Shown: positions 41,911 to 51,193 of the stretch, in pieces | Numbering within the stretch: the stretch's first letter is position 1 | Layout of the letters: each line of letters begins with the position of its first letter | Source of the DNA: Thiobacillus sp. | GTDB taxonomy: Bacteria > Pseudomonadota > Gammaproteobacteria > Burkholderiales > Thiobacillaceae | Reading direction: 5' to 3' | DNA: 64,000 nucleotides | NCBI GenBank assembly: GCA_024235835.1 | Contig: JACKLQ010000001.1 | Coordinates: 1,587,533-1,651,532 of the forward strand | Translations under genes and position numbers: made by a program | Notes under the pieces: generated by a model | Seen by the model: the letters and a program-made list of their open reading frames with translations, nothing else | The model's database searches: none | Told to the model about the DNA's origin: nothing

Positions 41911-44900
41911 ATGCAGGTGCCTTCCTTGTTCCATTCCCACCGATTAGCCGACCTGGTGTTGGCAATCGTGTTGCTGTTGGGCGCCTGGTCCTACTTCACC
42001 ATGCCCCGGGCCCAGTACCCGGAAGTGAACCTCAACTGGGTGGCCGTGGCGGTGGTATGGCCCGGCGCCGCGGCCCAGGACGTGGAACGGGAGATCGCCC
42101 GTCCTCTGGAGAACGCAGCCCGCCAGGTGCAGGATATACACCTGGTGGCCGCCACATCCCGGGACCACGTGGCCACCTTGCTGATCCGCTTCCGGGACAT
42201 TCCCCACAGCCGCTTCGAACAGCGCTTGGTAGCCCTGGACCGAGAGATCCGCCAGGCCTCGGCAGAGTTCCCCAAGGAAGCCCGGGCACCACAGGTCATC
42301 GAACTCACCTCCTCCAACTTCTTCCCCACCGCCATGGTGGCTGTTAGCGGCGAAGCGGCGGACGGCCGCATCTGCCAGCGGGCCGAGGCGATACGCGCCC
42401 AGTTGGAGAACCTGCCCGGCGTGGCCCGGGTCCAGGCCTATGGCCAGCGCGGCCGTGAACTGGAAGTGCGCTTCGACCCGGAGGCCCTGTTGCGGGAACG
42501 CATCTCGGCGGAAACCCTAACCCGGGCGGTCATGGACCAGACCCGCACCTATCCCGCCGGCATGGCGGACATGTCAGGCCGGCGCTACGCCATCCGCGTG
42601 GAAGGCCTGGGGCCGAATCCGGACTTCCTGGCCGAACTGCCCATCGCCACGGAGGACGGTCGCCGGGTGCCCCTGTCGGACATCGCCAAGGTGCGCCTGG
42701 GCGTCTCCCCTACCCGCGAACTGGTGCACCTGAACGGCAAGCCCGCGGTACTGCTTTCCGTCATCAAGAGCGAAGGCGCCAACAGTCTGGCCCTTACCGA
42801 CACCATCCGGGACTTCGTCCAAAACAGGAACACCCAGGAAGGTAACGACCTCCTCAAGCTGGTGGACGACCAGAGCCAGGCCACCCGGGAATCCATATTG
42901 GTCATGGAGAAAAATGCCCTGTTCGGCATGGCGGTGGTGCTGGCGGTGACCTGGTTCTTCCTGGGCCAGCGCATGGCCCTGCTCACCAGCATCGGCGTGC
43001 CCTTCGCCCTGGCGGGCATGTTCCTGTTCCTCAACCTGTCGGGGCAGACCCTGAACGTCTCCGTGCTGCTGGGGGTAGCCATTGTGCTGGGCATTCCCCT
43101 GGACGACGCCGTGGTGGTGGCGGACGCCATTCGCGTGCGCCTGGCCGCCGGGCTGGATCGGATGTCCGCGGTGAAGGGCGCCCTGGCCGAGGTGGCCCAG
43201 CCCGTCACTGCCTCCGTGTTCGCCACCTGCCTGGCTTTCGCCCCCCTGCTGTTCCTGCCCGGTCTCATGGGGCGCTTCATGTTCGTCACCCCCCTCACTG
43301 TGATCGCCACCCTGCTCATGAGTCTGCTGGCCTCCCTGTGGCTGCTGCCCCGCCACGCCCTGTCCTGGGGCGGGTGTGGCACCGAATGCGCCCAGGGCCA
43401 GGGCTGGCGCACCCGCATGGGCCGCAGCCTGCGCCGGGCCTATGGCCGGGGCCTGGCCTGGGCCTTCCGCCACGTGACCGTCGTCGCCCTGATGTTCGGC
43501 ACGCTGTTCCTGGCAGCCGGCCTGGCCCTGGGCCTGGAATGGGTCAAGCCCCGCTGGTTCGCCTCGGACCCCCTGCGCATATTCAACCTGAACGTGTACA
43601 CGCCCCCCGCCACGCCTCTGAAGGAGGCCCTCAAGGCCACCGAGGACGTGGAGAAGGTAGCCAGAAAAATGGCCCGGCCCGGGGAGGTCAACGCCACCCT
43701 GTCCATGGCTGGCCTGCAGTTCACCCCCCGTGAACTGGTGCTGGGGGAACACCTGGGCCAGGTCACCGTGAGCCTGGCGCCGGAATCCGCCGGCGCCAGG
43801 GGCGTTGACGCCTTCGTGGCCGACCTGCGCCAGGCCCTGAAAGCCGCGGGCAAGTCGGACGTGACGGTACAGGTGCTGTCCGCCGACCTGCCCATGCTTT
43901 CCAGCCTGTCCCTGCGCCTCACGGACGCTCCCCTGGAACGCCTGGCCGCCGCCGCCCAGGACCTCTCCGCCGCCCTGGCCCGGACCCCGGGGTTCACCGA
44001 CACCAACGACGACACCCGCTTCAGCCAGCCCCGCATGACCCTGAAGCTGGACGCCACCGCCGCAGCACCCGTCGACCTGGATCCCTTCAAGCTCGCCGCC
44101 CTCATCCGCCTCCACTTCGAGGGCATCCCGGCCGGCAAGGTGGTGGACGACGAAGAGACGCTTGACGTGGTGGTGCGTGGCCAGCCCATGGGGGACGAGG
44201 CCCTGCAGCGCTGGCTGTCCCAGCCCTGGAAATTGCCGGACGGCCGCAGCATCAACCCCGGCGAACTGTTCACCATGCACATGGAAAACACCCCCGGCGA
44301 GTTGCGCCGGGTGAATGGCGAGCGCACCGCCACGGTCATCGCCGGCTTCGATCAGGACCACCTCACCGCCGCCCAGGCGGTGGAGCGGGCGGAAGCGGTC
44401 TGGAACGAAATGGCGCAACGCCATCCCGGCGTGAAACTGGCCCAGGGGGGCGAACTGGACGACGTGAAGGCCAGCCTCAACGACCTGCTGGCCCTCCTGG
44501 TGCTGGGCTTCGTCCTCATGTACGGCCTGCTGGCCCTGCAGTTTGGTCGCCTGGTGCTGCCCCTGGTGATCCTGGCCACGGCCCCCATGGCCCTGGCCGG
44601 CGTAGTCATCGGCCTCTGGATCTCGGGCCAGCCCGTCACCCTGTACACCCTCTACGGGGGCGTGGCCCTGTCCGGCGTGGCGGTGAACGCCTCCATCGTC
44701 CTGGCCTCCGCCGGCGAGGACCGCCTGGCCCTGGGCATGCACCCCCTGAGGGCCGCCTTCCACGCCGCCCGCCGGCGCCTGCTGCCCATCATCATCACCA
44801 CCCTCACGGTCATCGGCGGCCTCGTCTCCCTGGCCTTCGGCTGGGGCGGCGACTCCCTGCTATGGGGCCCCGTGGCCTCCGCCATCGTCTGGGGCCTGGC

Positions 44901-45009
44901 CGTGGCCACGCCCTTGACGCTGTTCGTCACGCCGTTGATGCATGGGTGGCTGATGGGGTTGCGGTTGAGGCGGGAAGGCCTGCCTCAGGCCAGTTCCTCG
45001 CTAGGCTAG
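41911..45009 (+). CDS. RND-family efflux permease, unpaired
   Basis: A 1032-residue inner-membrane RND transporter of the AcrB/MdtB superfamily. Seen: the N-terminal segment (about 13-30), a porter domain with PGAAAQDVEREIARPLENAARQV and VQAYGQRGRELEV, the TM4 charged pair in GIPLDDAVVVADAI (about 397), a second porter domain (about 565-860), and C-terminal segments with LYTLYGGVALSGVAVNASIVLA. No membrane-fusion or outer-membrane partner gene is adjacent. The two START-like secreted proteins opposite suggest lipid or hopanoid traffic rather than drug efflux; this is inference. Its last 9 bases overlap the convergent dgt gene. Confidence 0.85.
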   Translation: MQVPSLFHSHRLADLVLAIVLLLGAWSYFTMPRAQYPEVNLNWVAVAVVWPGAAAQDVEREIARPLENAARQVQDIHLVAATSRDHVATLLIRFRDIPHSRFEQRLVALDREIRQASAEFPKEARAPQVIELTSSNFFPTAMVAVSGEAADGRICQRAEAIRAQLENLPGVARVQAYGQRGRELEVRFDPEALLRERISAETLTRAVMDQTRTYPAGMADMSGRRYAIRVEGLGPNPDFLAELPIATEDGRRVPLSDIAKVRLGVSPTRELVHLNGKPAVLLSVIKSEGANSLALTDTIRDFVQNRNTQEGNDLLKLVDDQSQATRESILVMEKNALFGMAVVLAVTWFFLGQRMALLTSIGVPFALAGMFLFLNLSGQTLNVSVLLGVAIVLGIPLDDAVVVADAIRVRLAAGLDRMSAVKGALAEVAQPVTASVFATCLAFAPLLFLPGLMGRFMFVTPLTVIATLLMSLLASLWLLPRHALSWGGCGTECAQGQGWRTRMGRSLRRAYGRGLAWAFRHVTVVALMFGTLFLAAGLALGLEWVKPRWFASDPLRIFNLNVYTPPATPLKEALKATEDVEKVARKMARPGEVNATLSMAGLQFTPRELVLGEHLGQVTVSLAPESAGARGVDAFVADLRQALKAAGKSDVTVQVLSADLPMLSSLSLRLTDAPLERLAAAAQDLSAALARTPGFTDTNDDTRFSQPRMTLKLDATAAAPVDLDPFKLAALIRLHFEGIPAGKVVDDEETLDVVVRGQPMGDEALQRWLSQPWKLPDGRSINPGELFTMHMENTPGELRRVNGERTATVIAGFDQDHLTAAQAVERAEAVWNEMAQRHPGVKLAQGGELDDVKASLNDLLALLVLGFVLMYGLLALQFGRLVLPLVILATAPMALAGVVIGLWISGQPVTLYTLYGGVALSGVAVNASIVLASAGEDRLALGMHPLRAAFHAARRRLLPIIITTLTVIGGLVSLAFGWGGDSLLWGPVASAIVWGLAVATPLTLFVTPLMHGWLMGLRLRREGLPQASSSLG

Positions 45010-46125
45010 TTCTTCAATATCGTAGATGCGCCGGTGCTCGCGGATGGCGTAGCGGTCGGTCATGCCGGCGATGTAGTCGCTCACTGCACGATGCAGGTTG
45101 CCTTCGGCCCGCTCCCGGTGCTCGGGGGGCAGCAGCTTGGGGTTCGCCGTGAAGGCCTCGAAGAGTTCACGCAACAGCCGCCGGGCCTTGCCGCTCATGC
45201 GCTCCACCCGGTAGTGGCGATAGAGGTTCTGGAACAGGAAGCGCTTGAGCTCAAGGCTTTCCTCCCGCACCGCCGGACTGAAGGCGGCCAGGGGCGGGCA
45301 GGCGCGCACATCGTCGATGCTCCCGGGCTTGTGCTCCGCCAGATTGCGGCGGGTCTGCGCCACCATGTCCACCACCAGGGTATTAATCATGCGCCGCACG
45401 GTCTCGTGGATGAGGCGGCGGTCATTGAGGTCTGGGTAGCGCACCCTGACCTGGGCCAGGTGGCGGGCGAAGAGGGTCACGCCTTCCAGTTGTTCGAGTG
45501 AAATCAGGCCGGAGCGCAGGCCATCGTCCACGTCGTGGTTGTTGTAGGCGATCTCGTCCGCCAGGTTGGTGATCTGGGCCTCCAGGCTGGGCTGTTGCCC
45601 TATCAGAAAACGCTCGCCCACGTCCCCGAGTTTCTCGGCATTCTTCTTCGGGCAGTGCTTGAGGATGCCTTCCCGGGCCTCGAAGGTGAGGTTAAGACCC
45701 TCGAACTCGGCGTATTTCTGCTCCAGTTCGTCCACCACCCGCAGGGATTGCAGGTTGTGCTCGAAGCCGCCGTGGGCCTGCATGCACTCGTTGAGCACGT
45801 CCTGGCCCACGTGGCCAAAGGGGGTGTGGCCCAGGTCGTGGGCCAGGGCAATGGTCTCGGTGAGGTCTTCGTCCAGGGACAGCATGCGGGCCAGGGTACG
45901 GCCGATCTGGGCCACTTCCAGGCTGTGGGTGAGGCGGGTGCGGAACAGGTCGCCCTCGTGGTTCACGAACACCTGGGTCTTGTATTCCAGGCGGCGGAAG
46001 GCGGTGGAATGGACGATGCGGTCCCGGTCCCGCTGGAATTCCGAGCGGGGGGCGGCAACGGGTTCCGGGTGCCGGCGTCCCCGGGTCTGGCTGGTCTGGG
46101 CAGCGTAGCTGGCCAGATCAGCCAC
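45001..46125 (-). CDS. dgt: dGTP triphosphohydrolase-like protein
   Basis: HD-domain dNTPase (dGTPase type 2 family) that hydrolyses deoxynucleoside triphosphates to nucleoside and tripolyphosphate. The 374-residue product has RDRIVHSTAFRRLEYKTQVF, the metal-binding TRLTHSLEV, ALAHDLGHTPFGHVGQ and DEIAYNNHDVDDGL. The gene begins within the aroB 3' end (8-base overlap). aroB-dgt linkage is frequent in betaproteobacteria. It converges on the RND gene. Confidence 0.93.
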   Translation of the reverse strand: MADLASYAAQTSQTRGRRHPEPVAAPRSEFQRDRDRIVHSTAFRRLEYKTQVFVNHEGDLFRTRLTHSLEVAQIGRTLARMLSLDEDLTETIALAHDLGHTPFGHVGQDVLNECMQAHGGFEHNLQSLRVVDELEQKYAEFEGLNLTFEAREGILKHCPKKNAEKLGDVGERFLIGQQPSLEAQITNLADEIAYNNHDVDDGLRSGLISLEQLEGVTLFARHLAQVRVRYPDLNDRRLIHETVRRMINTLVVDMVAQTRRNLAEHKPGSIDDVRACPPLAAFSPAVREESLELKRFLFQNLYRHYRVERMSGKARRLLRELFEAFTANPKLLPPEHRERAEGNLHRAVSDYIAGMTDRYAIREHRRIYDIEELA

Positions 46126-47206
46126 GGGCCACGGCCTCGGTGAGGGTGGCCTTCAGGGCCGCCGGATCATAGTCGCCGCTGACGAAGGCCTCGCCCAGAT
46201 GCTTGAACAACACGAAGCGGATCTTGCCGCCTTCCACCTTCTTGTCCACGCCCATGTATTCCATATAGGCGGCCTCCCCCAGGTCGGGGGCCACGGTGGG
46301 CAGGCCGGCCCGCCGGAACAGGGCGGCCATGCGGTCCACGTCGGCCTGGTTGATGAGGCCCATGCGCCAGGACAGGTCCGCCGCCAGCATGGTGCCGGCG
46401 GACACGCCTTCACCGTGGAGCCAGACGCCGTAGCCCATGCCCGCCTCGATGGCGTGGCCGAAGGTGTGGCCCAGGTTCAGCAGGGCCCGCTGGCCGGATT
46501 CCCGCTCGTCCGCCGCCACCACTTCCGCCTTGTGTTCGCAGGAGCGGCGGATGGCGTAAATGAGGGCCTCGGTATCCCGGGACACCAGCCGGTCCATATT
46601 CGCCTCCAGCCAGGCGAAGAAGGCCGCGTCCCGGATCAGGCCGTACTTGATGACCTCCGCCAGGCCGGCGGACAGTTCCCGATCGGGCAGGGTCTTGAGG
46701 GTGTCGGTGTCCGCCAGCACCAGTTGGGGCTGGTAGAAGGCGCCGATCATGTTCTTGCCCAGGGGGTGGTTGATGCCCGTCTTGCCCCCCACGGAGGAAT
46801 CCACCTGGGCCAGCAGGGTGGTGGGCACCTGGATGAAGGGCATGCCCCGCTGGTAGCAGGCGGCGGCGAAGCCCGTCAGGTCGCCGATGACCCCGCCCCC
46901 CAGGGCCACCAGGGTGGTCTTGCGCTCCGCCCGCTGGGTGAGCAGGGCGTCGAAGATGAGGTTGAGGGTTTCCCAGCTCTTGTAGGCCTCGCCGTCGGGC
47001 AGCACCACGGAGTCCACCAGCACGCCCGCATTGCGCAGGGTCTGGCTGAAGCGTTCCAGGTACAGGGGCCCCACGGTGGTGTTGGTGACGATGACCGCCC
47101 GCTTCTGTTTCAGGAGGGGCAGCACCAGGCCGGCCTGGTCCAGGAGGCCAGGGCCGATGTGGATGGGATAGGAGCGATCGCCCAGGTCGACGCTCAGTGT
47201 CTGCAT
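46118..47206 (-). CDS. aroB: 3-dehydroquinate synthase
   Basis: Second step of the shikimate pathway (DAHP to 3-dehydroquinate), NAD and metal dependent. The 362-residue product has VALGGGVIGDLTGFAAACYQRG (in pieces), PTTLLAQVDSSVGGKTGINHPLGKN (pieces), the metal His in NLGHTFGHAIE and a C-terminal helical domain. I chose ATG 47206 (MQTLSVDLGDRSYP), which matches the family N-terminus; an ATG four codons earlier (47218) has a slightly better GAGA upstream. aroK, usually next to aroB, is not in the window. Confidence 0.95.
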   Translation of the reverse strand: MQTLSVDLGDRSYPIHIGPGLLDQAGLVLPLLKQKRAVIVTNTTVGPLYLERFSQTLRNAGVLVDSVVLPDGEAYKSWETLNLIFDALLTQRAERKTTLVALGGGVIGDLTGFAAACYQRGMPFIQVPTTLLAQVDSSVGGKTGINHPLGKNMIGAFYQPQLVLADTDTLKTLPDRELSAGLAEVIKYGLIRDAAFFAWLEANMDRLVSRDTEALIYAIRRSCEHKAEVVAADERESGQRALLNLGHTFGHAIEAGMGYGVWLHGEGVSAGTMLAADLSWRMGLINQADVDRMAALFRRAGLPTVAPDLGEAAYMEYMGVDKKVEGGKIRFVLFKHLGEAFVSGDYDPAALKATLTEAVARG

Positions 47207-47377
47207 GGGGGTTTGCATTCAATTTCTCTGTCAAATTGCCGATAAGCGGGATGCCAAAACAGTCTTGTACACTCGGACACCCTTTGAAACCGATTATATC
47301 GGCGCTTCCGCCTCGGACGCCGCGACTCCCACTGCCGATAGCCATGTCGCCCGAACCCAGTTTCCGAACCTGTACGC

Positions 47378-47394
47378 CGGCCAAACCGTTGCAA
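47378..47394 (+). promoter_or_regulatory. Candidate sigma-54 promoter for xrtA locus
   Basis: CGGC...TTGCA with GG (47379-47380), ten bases, GC (47391-47392). The spacing is exact for -24/-12 promoters and the -12 element TTGCA is perfect; the -24 element CGGCCAA fits TGGCACG only partly. Transcription would start near 47404. GGGAGA (47407-47412) and the xrtA ATG at 47421 follow naturally. The 202-base aroB-xrtA gap also contains a small palindrome CCGATTATATCGG (47290-47302). Confidence 0.5.
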
Positions 47395-47420
47395 ACATAC
47401 GTGTACGGGAGAACACCCTA

Positions 47421-48926
47421 ATGAATCAGGCCATCCGCGACTGGTGGAAAACCCTGGCCCTCATCGCCCTGGTCTGGACGGGGCTCTTCGCCCTGCTGCA
47501 CCCCACCGGCGCCAACATGGTGGCCATCTGGGAGCGGTCGGAAACCTATGCCCACGGTTACATCGTCCTGCCCATTGCCCTCTGGCTGGTATGGCGCAAA
47601 CGCCATCTGCTCATGTCCACCCAGGCGGCACCGGACCTGCGCCTGCTGGTGCTGGCCATCGGCGCCGCCGGGCTCTGGCTGGCGGCCCGGCTCATGAGCG
47701 TGAACGTGGTGGAGCAGTATGCCTTCGTGGGCCTGCTCATCGTGGCCACCTGGATGCTGGTGGGCACCAAGACTTCCCGGGCCATGCTGTTCCCCCTGGC
47801 CTACCTGCTGCTGATGGTGCCCAACGGCGACAACTTCATGCCCGCTTTGATGGATTTCACCGCCGACTTCACGGTATTCATGGTGCGACTGATAGGCCTG
47901 CCGGTGTATCGGGACGGCACTTTCTTTTCCCTGCCCAGCGGCGACTGGAGCGTGGTGGAAGGCTGTTCGGGCATCCGCTACATCATCTCCTCCGTGACCC
48001 TGGGCCTGCTGTATGCCTATCTGACCTACCGCACCCCCTGGAAACGCTTCGCCTTTGCCGTCGCCTCCTTCGTGGTGCCCATCATCGCCAACGGTATGCG
48101 GGCCACTCTCATCGTGCTCATCGCCCACTACTCCGACATGACCATGGCCCTGGGGGTGGATCACTTCATCTATGGCTGGGTGTGGTTCGGCATCGTCATG
48201 CTCATCATGTTTGCCGTGGGCAACATCTGGCGCGAAGACACCCTGGACGAGGAACACCATGCCCCGCCCGCCATTTCTCCCAAACGGGCCATCGTGCCCG
48301 CCGGGGTGCTGCTGGCCGTTGTGGCCCTCTTCCCCATGTATGAAAGCCATCTCAGCAACCGGGAACCTCTGCCTTCCCCCCTGGCCCGGGTCACCCCTCC
48401 CGCCGACTGGACCGAAACCTCCACCCCGGTCACGGAATGGACACCCAACTGGGCCGGACTGGATGACCAGCGGATCCTGCATCTGCAACAGGGCGATGAC
48501 CGGGTGATGCTGTTCCTGGGCTGGTATGGCGCCCAGCGCCAGGGGTCGGAACTGGTCAACTTCGACAACCAGCTGGTGCCCCAGAAGCACCCCATCTGGC
48601 GCAAGCCCACCGAGACCGGGCGCGTCGTCGAGATAGGTGGCCAGTCCCTGGACCTGCGCCAGGCCAAGGTGGATTCCCTGGTGCAGAACCAGAAAATGAT
48701 GGTGTGGTACTGGAACCGCATGGCGGGCGAGTCCACCACCAGCGCCGCCCGCATCAAGGTGGCCCTGGGTCTGCGCACGCTGGGCGGAACCGACGATGCC
48801 GGTGCCGTGGTCATCATCGCGGCGCCTTACCAGGAAAGGCCGGAAACTGCGGAAGCTGTCCTGCGCCGTTTTGTCGCCGACCTGCAACCGTCCATCAACC
48901 CGGTACTGGACCACCGGGGACCATGA
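47421..48926 (+). CDS. xrtA: Exosortase A fused to EpsI
   Basis: Inner-membrane cysteine transpeptidase thought to cleave PEP-CTERM proteins and couple them to a surface anchor. The 501-residue product has about eight membrane segments in residues 10-290 with the exosortase triad Cys182 (EGCSGIRY), Arg227 (NGMRATLIV) and His248 (DHFIYGWVWFG). A periplasmic EpsI domain follows (about 300-501; WTPNWAGLDDQRI, LFLGWYGAQRQGSELVNFDN in pieces, WYWNRMAGE). XrtA-EpsI fusion is usual in betaproteobacteria. I chose ATG 47421, preceded by GGGAGA; the frame is open upstream. No PEP-CTERM substrate is seen in the window. Confidence 0.95.
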   Translation: MNQAIRDWWKTLALIALVWTGLFALLHPTGANMVAIWERSETYAHGYIVLPIALWLVWRKRHLLMSTQAAPDLRLLVLAIGAAGLWLAARLMSVNVVEQYAFVGLLIVATWMLVGTKTSRAMLFPLAYLLLMVPNGDNFMPALMDFTADFTVFMVRLIGLPVYRDGTFFSLPSGDWSVVEGCSGIRYIISSVTLGLLYAYLTYRTPWKRFAFAVASFVVPIIANGMRATLIVLIAHYSDMTMALGVDHFIYGWVWFGIVMLIMFAVGNIWREDTLDEEHHAPPAISPKRAIVPAGVLLAVVALFPMYESHLSNREPLPSPLARVTPPADWTETSTPVTEWTPNWAGLDDQRILHLQQGDDRVMLFLGWYGAQRQGSELVNFDNQLVPQKHPIWRKPTETGRVVEIGGQSLDLRQAKVDSLVQNQKMMVWYWNRMAGESTTSAARIKVALGLRTLGGTDDAGAVVIIAAPYQERPETAEAVLRRFVADLQPSINPVLDHRGP

Positions 48927-50071
48927 CCGATACGCGTCCCCTCATCGCCCATGTGGTCTATCACTTCGGCACCGGCGGCATGGAAAACGGCATGGTCAAT
49001 CTGTTCAACCACCTGCCGCCGGAGCGTTTCCGACACATGGTGATCAGCCTGGCCGGCTACGGCGACTTCCGCCACCGCATCACCGCCCAGGAGGTGGCCT
49101 TCCACGACCTGGGCAAGCGCCCTGGCCACGACTACAGCTGGATGGCCCGGCTGTACCGCCAGCTTCGCCAGCACCGCCCCGCCATCCTCCACACCCGCAA
49201 CCTCAACGCCCTGGAAGCCCAGTTCGTGGGCGCGGCCTGCCGTGTGCCTGGCCGGGTCCACGGCGAGCACGGCCGGGACATGAGCGACATCGACGGCCGC
49301 AACTGGAAATACAACCTGCTGCGCCGCGCCGGCCGCCGGGTCGTGCACCGCTACATCGCGGTCAGCCGGGACCTGGAAGGCTGGCTGAAAAATACCGTGC
49401 ACGTACCTGCCCCACGCATCACCCAGATATACAACGGCGTGGACCAGAAGCGCTTCCATCCCCGGGGCGACGAGTCCCGTCCCGAAGTGGGCCCGGACGG
49501 CTTTTTCGACGGCGCCACCTGCGTCATCGGCAGCCTGGGCCGCATGGTGGCGGTGAAGGACTACCCCACCCTGACGAAAGCCTTCATCCAGCTTTGCCAG
49601 CGCGCCGCCGACCCGCACGGCCTGCGCCTGGTCATCGTGGGGAATGGTCCGGCCATGGCCGAGTGCCAGGCCCTGTTGCACGCCGCGGGCCTGGGCGGCC
49701 AGGCCTGCTTTCCCGGCGATCGCACCGACACGCCGGACTGGCTGCGGGCCATGGACGTGTTCGTCCTGCCCTCCCTGGGGGAAGGGATTTCCAATACCAT
49801 CCTGGAGGCCATGGCCACGGGCCTGCCCATCGTGGCCACACGGGTGGGCGGCACGCCGGAACTGGTGCGGCAAGGGGAAAACGGCAGCATGTGGTCCCCC
49901 GGAGACGTAACTGGCCTCGCAAACCTGCTGGCTGGCTACGTGGCCGATCCGGCCCGGCGTAAGGAAGAAGGCCGGGCCGCCCGACAGCGGGTCGAGCAGA
50001 CATTCTCCTGGTACCGGGCCGCGGCGTCCTACCAGGCGGTTTATGAAAATCTACTCAGCAAAAAGCCATGA
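48923..50071 (+). CDS. XrtA-associated glycosyltransferase (TIGR03088-type, GT4)
   Basis: A 382-residue GT-B sugar transferase for the exosortase-linked polysaccharide. The N-terminal acceptor domain begins IAHVVYHFGTGGMENGMVNL, typical of the PEP-CTERM/EpsH1-associated family. The C-terminal domain has IGSLGRMVAVKDYPTL, VFVLPSLGEGISNTILEAMATGLP (in pieces, with the E-x7-E nucleotide-sugar motif) and GGTPELV. The start overlaps xrtA and the stop overlaps wecB, both as ATGA. Sugar donor not predictable. Confidence 0.9.
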   Translation: MTDTRPLIAHVVYHFGTGGMENGMVNLFNHLPPERFRHMVISLAGYGDFRHRITAQEVAFHDLGKRPGHDYSWMARLYRQLRQHRPAILHTRNLNALEAQFVGAACRVPGRVHGEHGRDMSDIDGRNWKYNLLRRAGRRVVHRYIAVSRDLEGWLKNTVHVPAPRITQIYNGVDQKRFHPRGDESRPEVGPDGFFDGATCVIGSLGRMVAVKDYPTLTKAFIQLCQRAADPHGLRLVIVGNGPAMAECQALLHAAGLGGQACFPGDRTDTPDWLRAMDVFVLPSLGEGISNTILEAMATGLPIVATRVGGTPELVRQGENGSMWSPGDVTGLANLLAGYVADPARRKEEGRAARQRVEQTFSWYRAAASYQAVYENLLSKKP

Positions 50072-51165
50072 CTGAAATCCTCTGCATCGTCGGCGCCCGA
50101 CCGAATTTCATGAAAATCGCCCCCATCATGGCGGCCTTCGCGGACCAAGGCATCCGGGCCAAGCTGGTGCACACCGGCCAGCACTACGACCCGGCCATGA
50201 GCGACAGCTTCTTCGAGCAACTGGGCATTCCCCGCCCGGACGTGAACCTGGAGGTGGGTTCCGCCAGCCACGCGGTGCAGACCGCCGAGATCATGCGCGC
50301 CTTCGAGCCGGTGCTGGACCTGGAAAAGCCCAAGGCCGTGCTGGTGGTGGGGGACGTGAACTCCACCATCGCCTGCGCCCTGGTGGCGGCCAAGAAGGGC
50401 GTCAAGGTCATCCACGTGGAGGCAGGCCTGCGCAGCTACGACCGGGGCATGCCGGAGGAGATCAACCGGGTGCTCACCGACCAGATCTCCGACCTGCTGT
50501 TCACCACGGAGCGGGAGGCCCTGGCCAACCTGCAGAAGGAGGGCATCGCCGCCGAGCGGGTGCATTTCGTCGGCAACGTCATGATCGACACCCTGCTGGG
50601 CCACCTGGAACGGGCCGTGCCGGCGGAAACGACCCTGGGTGGCAAGCCGGCCCGGGGGTATGCCTCCGTGACCCTGCACCGACCCTCCAACGTGGACGAC
50701 CCCGCCGTGTTCAAGGGCCTGCTGGACACCCTGGACCGGGTGGCGGAACGCATGGACGTGGTATTCCCCATCCATCCCCGCACCCGGGCCACGGCGGAGA
50801 AGTTCGGTTTTTCCCCGCTGCTGGATCGCCCCGGCATCCGCCTGCTGCCGCCCCAGGGCTACCTGGAGATGCTGGGCCTGACCCGGGACGCCACCGTGGT
50901 CATCACCGATTCCGGCGGCCTCCAGGAGGAAACCACCGCCCTGGGGGTGCCCTGCATCACCGTGCGGGACAACACCGAGCGGCCCATTACCCTCACCGAG
51001 GGCACCAACACCCTCACCGGCCCCGACCCGGACAAAATCTGGCCCGTGTTCGAGGAGGTGCTGGCCACCGGCGGCAAGCGGGGACGCATCCCGGAATTCT
51101 GGGACGGCCAGGCGGCGGTGCGCATCGCCGGTTTTCTGCGGGGCTGGCTGGATAAACGAAACTGA
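50068..51165 (+). CDS. wecB: UDP-N-acetylglucosamine 2-epimerase (non-hydrolysing)
   Basis: Interconverts UDP-GlcNAc and UDP-ManNAc, feeding ManNAc-type sugars to a surface polysaccharide. The 365-residue product has VGARPNFMKIAPI, HTGQHYDPAMS, VVGDVNSTIACAL, HVEAGLRSYDRGMPEEINR, TLHRPSNVDD, HPRT and DSGGLQEE. It is the only sugar-nucleotide enzyme in this part of the locus. Its start overlaps the glycosyltransferase as ATGA. Confidence 0.94.
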   Translation: MTEILCIVGARPNFMKIAPIMAAFADQGIRAKLVHTGQHYDPAMSDSFFEQLGIPRPDVNLEVGSASHAVQTAEIMRAFEPVLDLEKPKAVLVVGDVNSTIACALVAAKKGVKVIHVEAGLRSYDRGMPEEINRVLTDQISDLLFTTEREALANLQKEGIAAERVHFVGNVMIDTLLGHLERAVPAETTLGGKPARGYASVTLHRPSNVDDPAVFKGLLDTLDRVAERMDVVFPIHPRTRATAEKFGFSPLLDRPGIRLLPPQGYLEMLGLTRDATVVITDSGGLQEETTALGVPCITVRDNTERPITLTEGTNTLTGPDPDKIWPVFEEVLATGGKRGRIPEFWDGQAAVRIAGFLRGWLDKRN

Positions 51166-51193
51166 GACTGGACCAGGAAGGCGACGCAAAGAC

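Noticed and set aside
42574..44763. 729-codon minus-strand frame opposite the RND gene
   Set aside because: Shadow frame; composition Gly/His/Gln-rich and no domain.
47229..47234. TTGACA on the minus strand before aroB
   Set aside because: It lies about 10-25 bases from the possible aroB starts, leaving no room for a spacer and -10 box.
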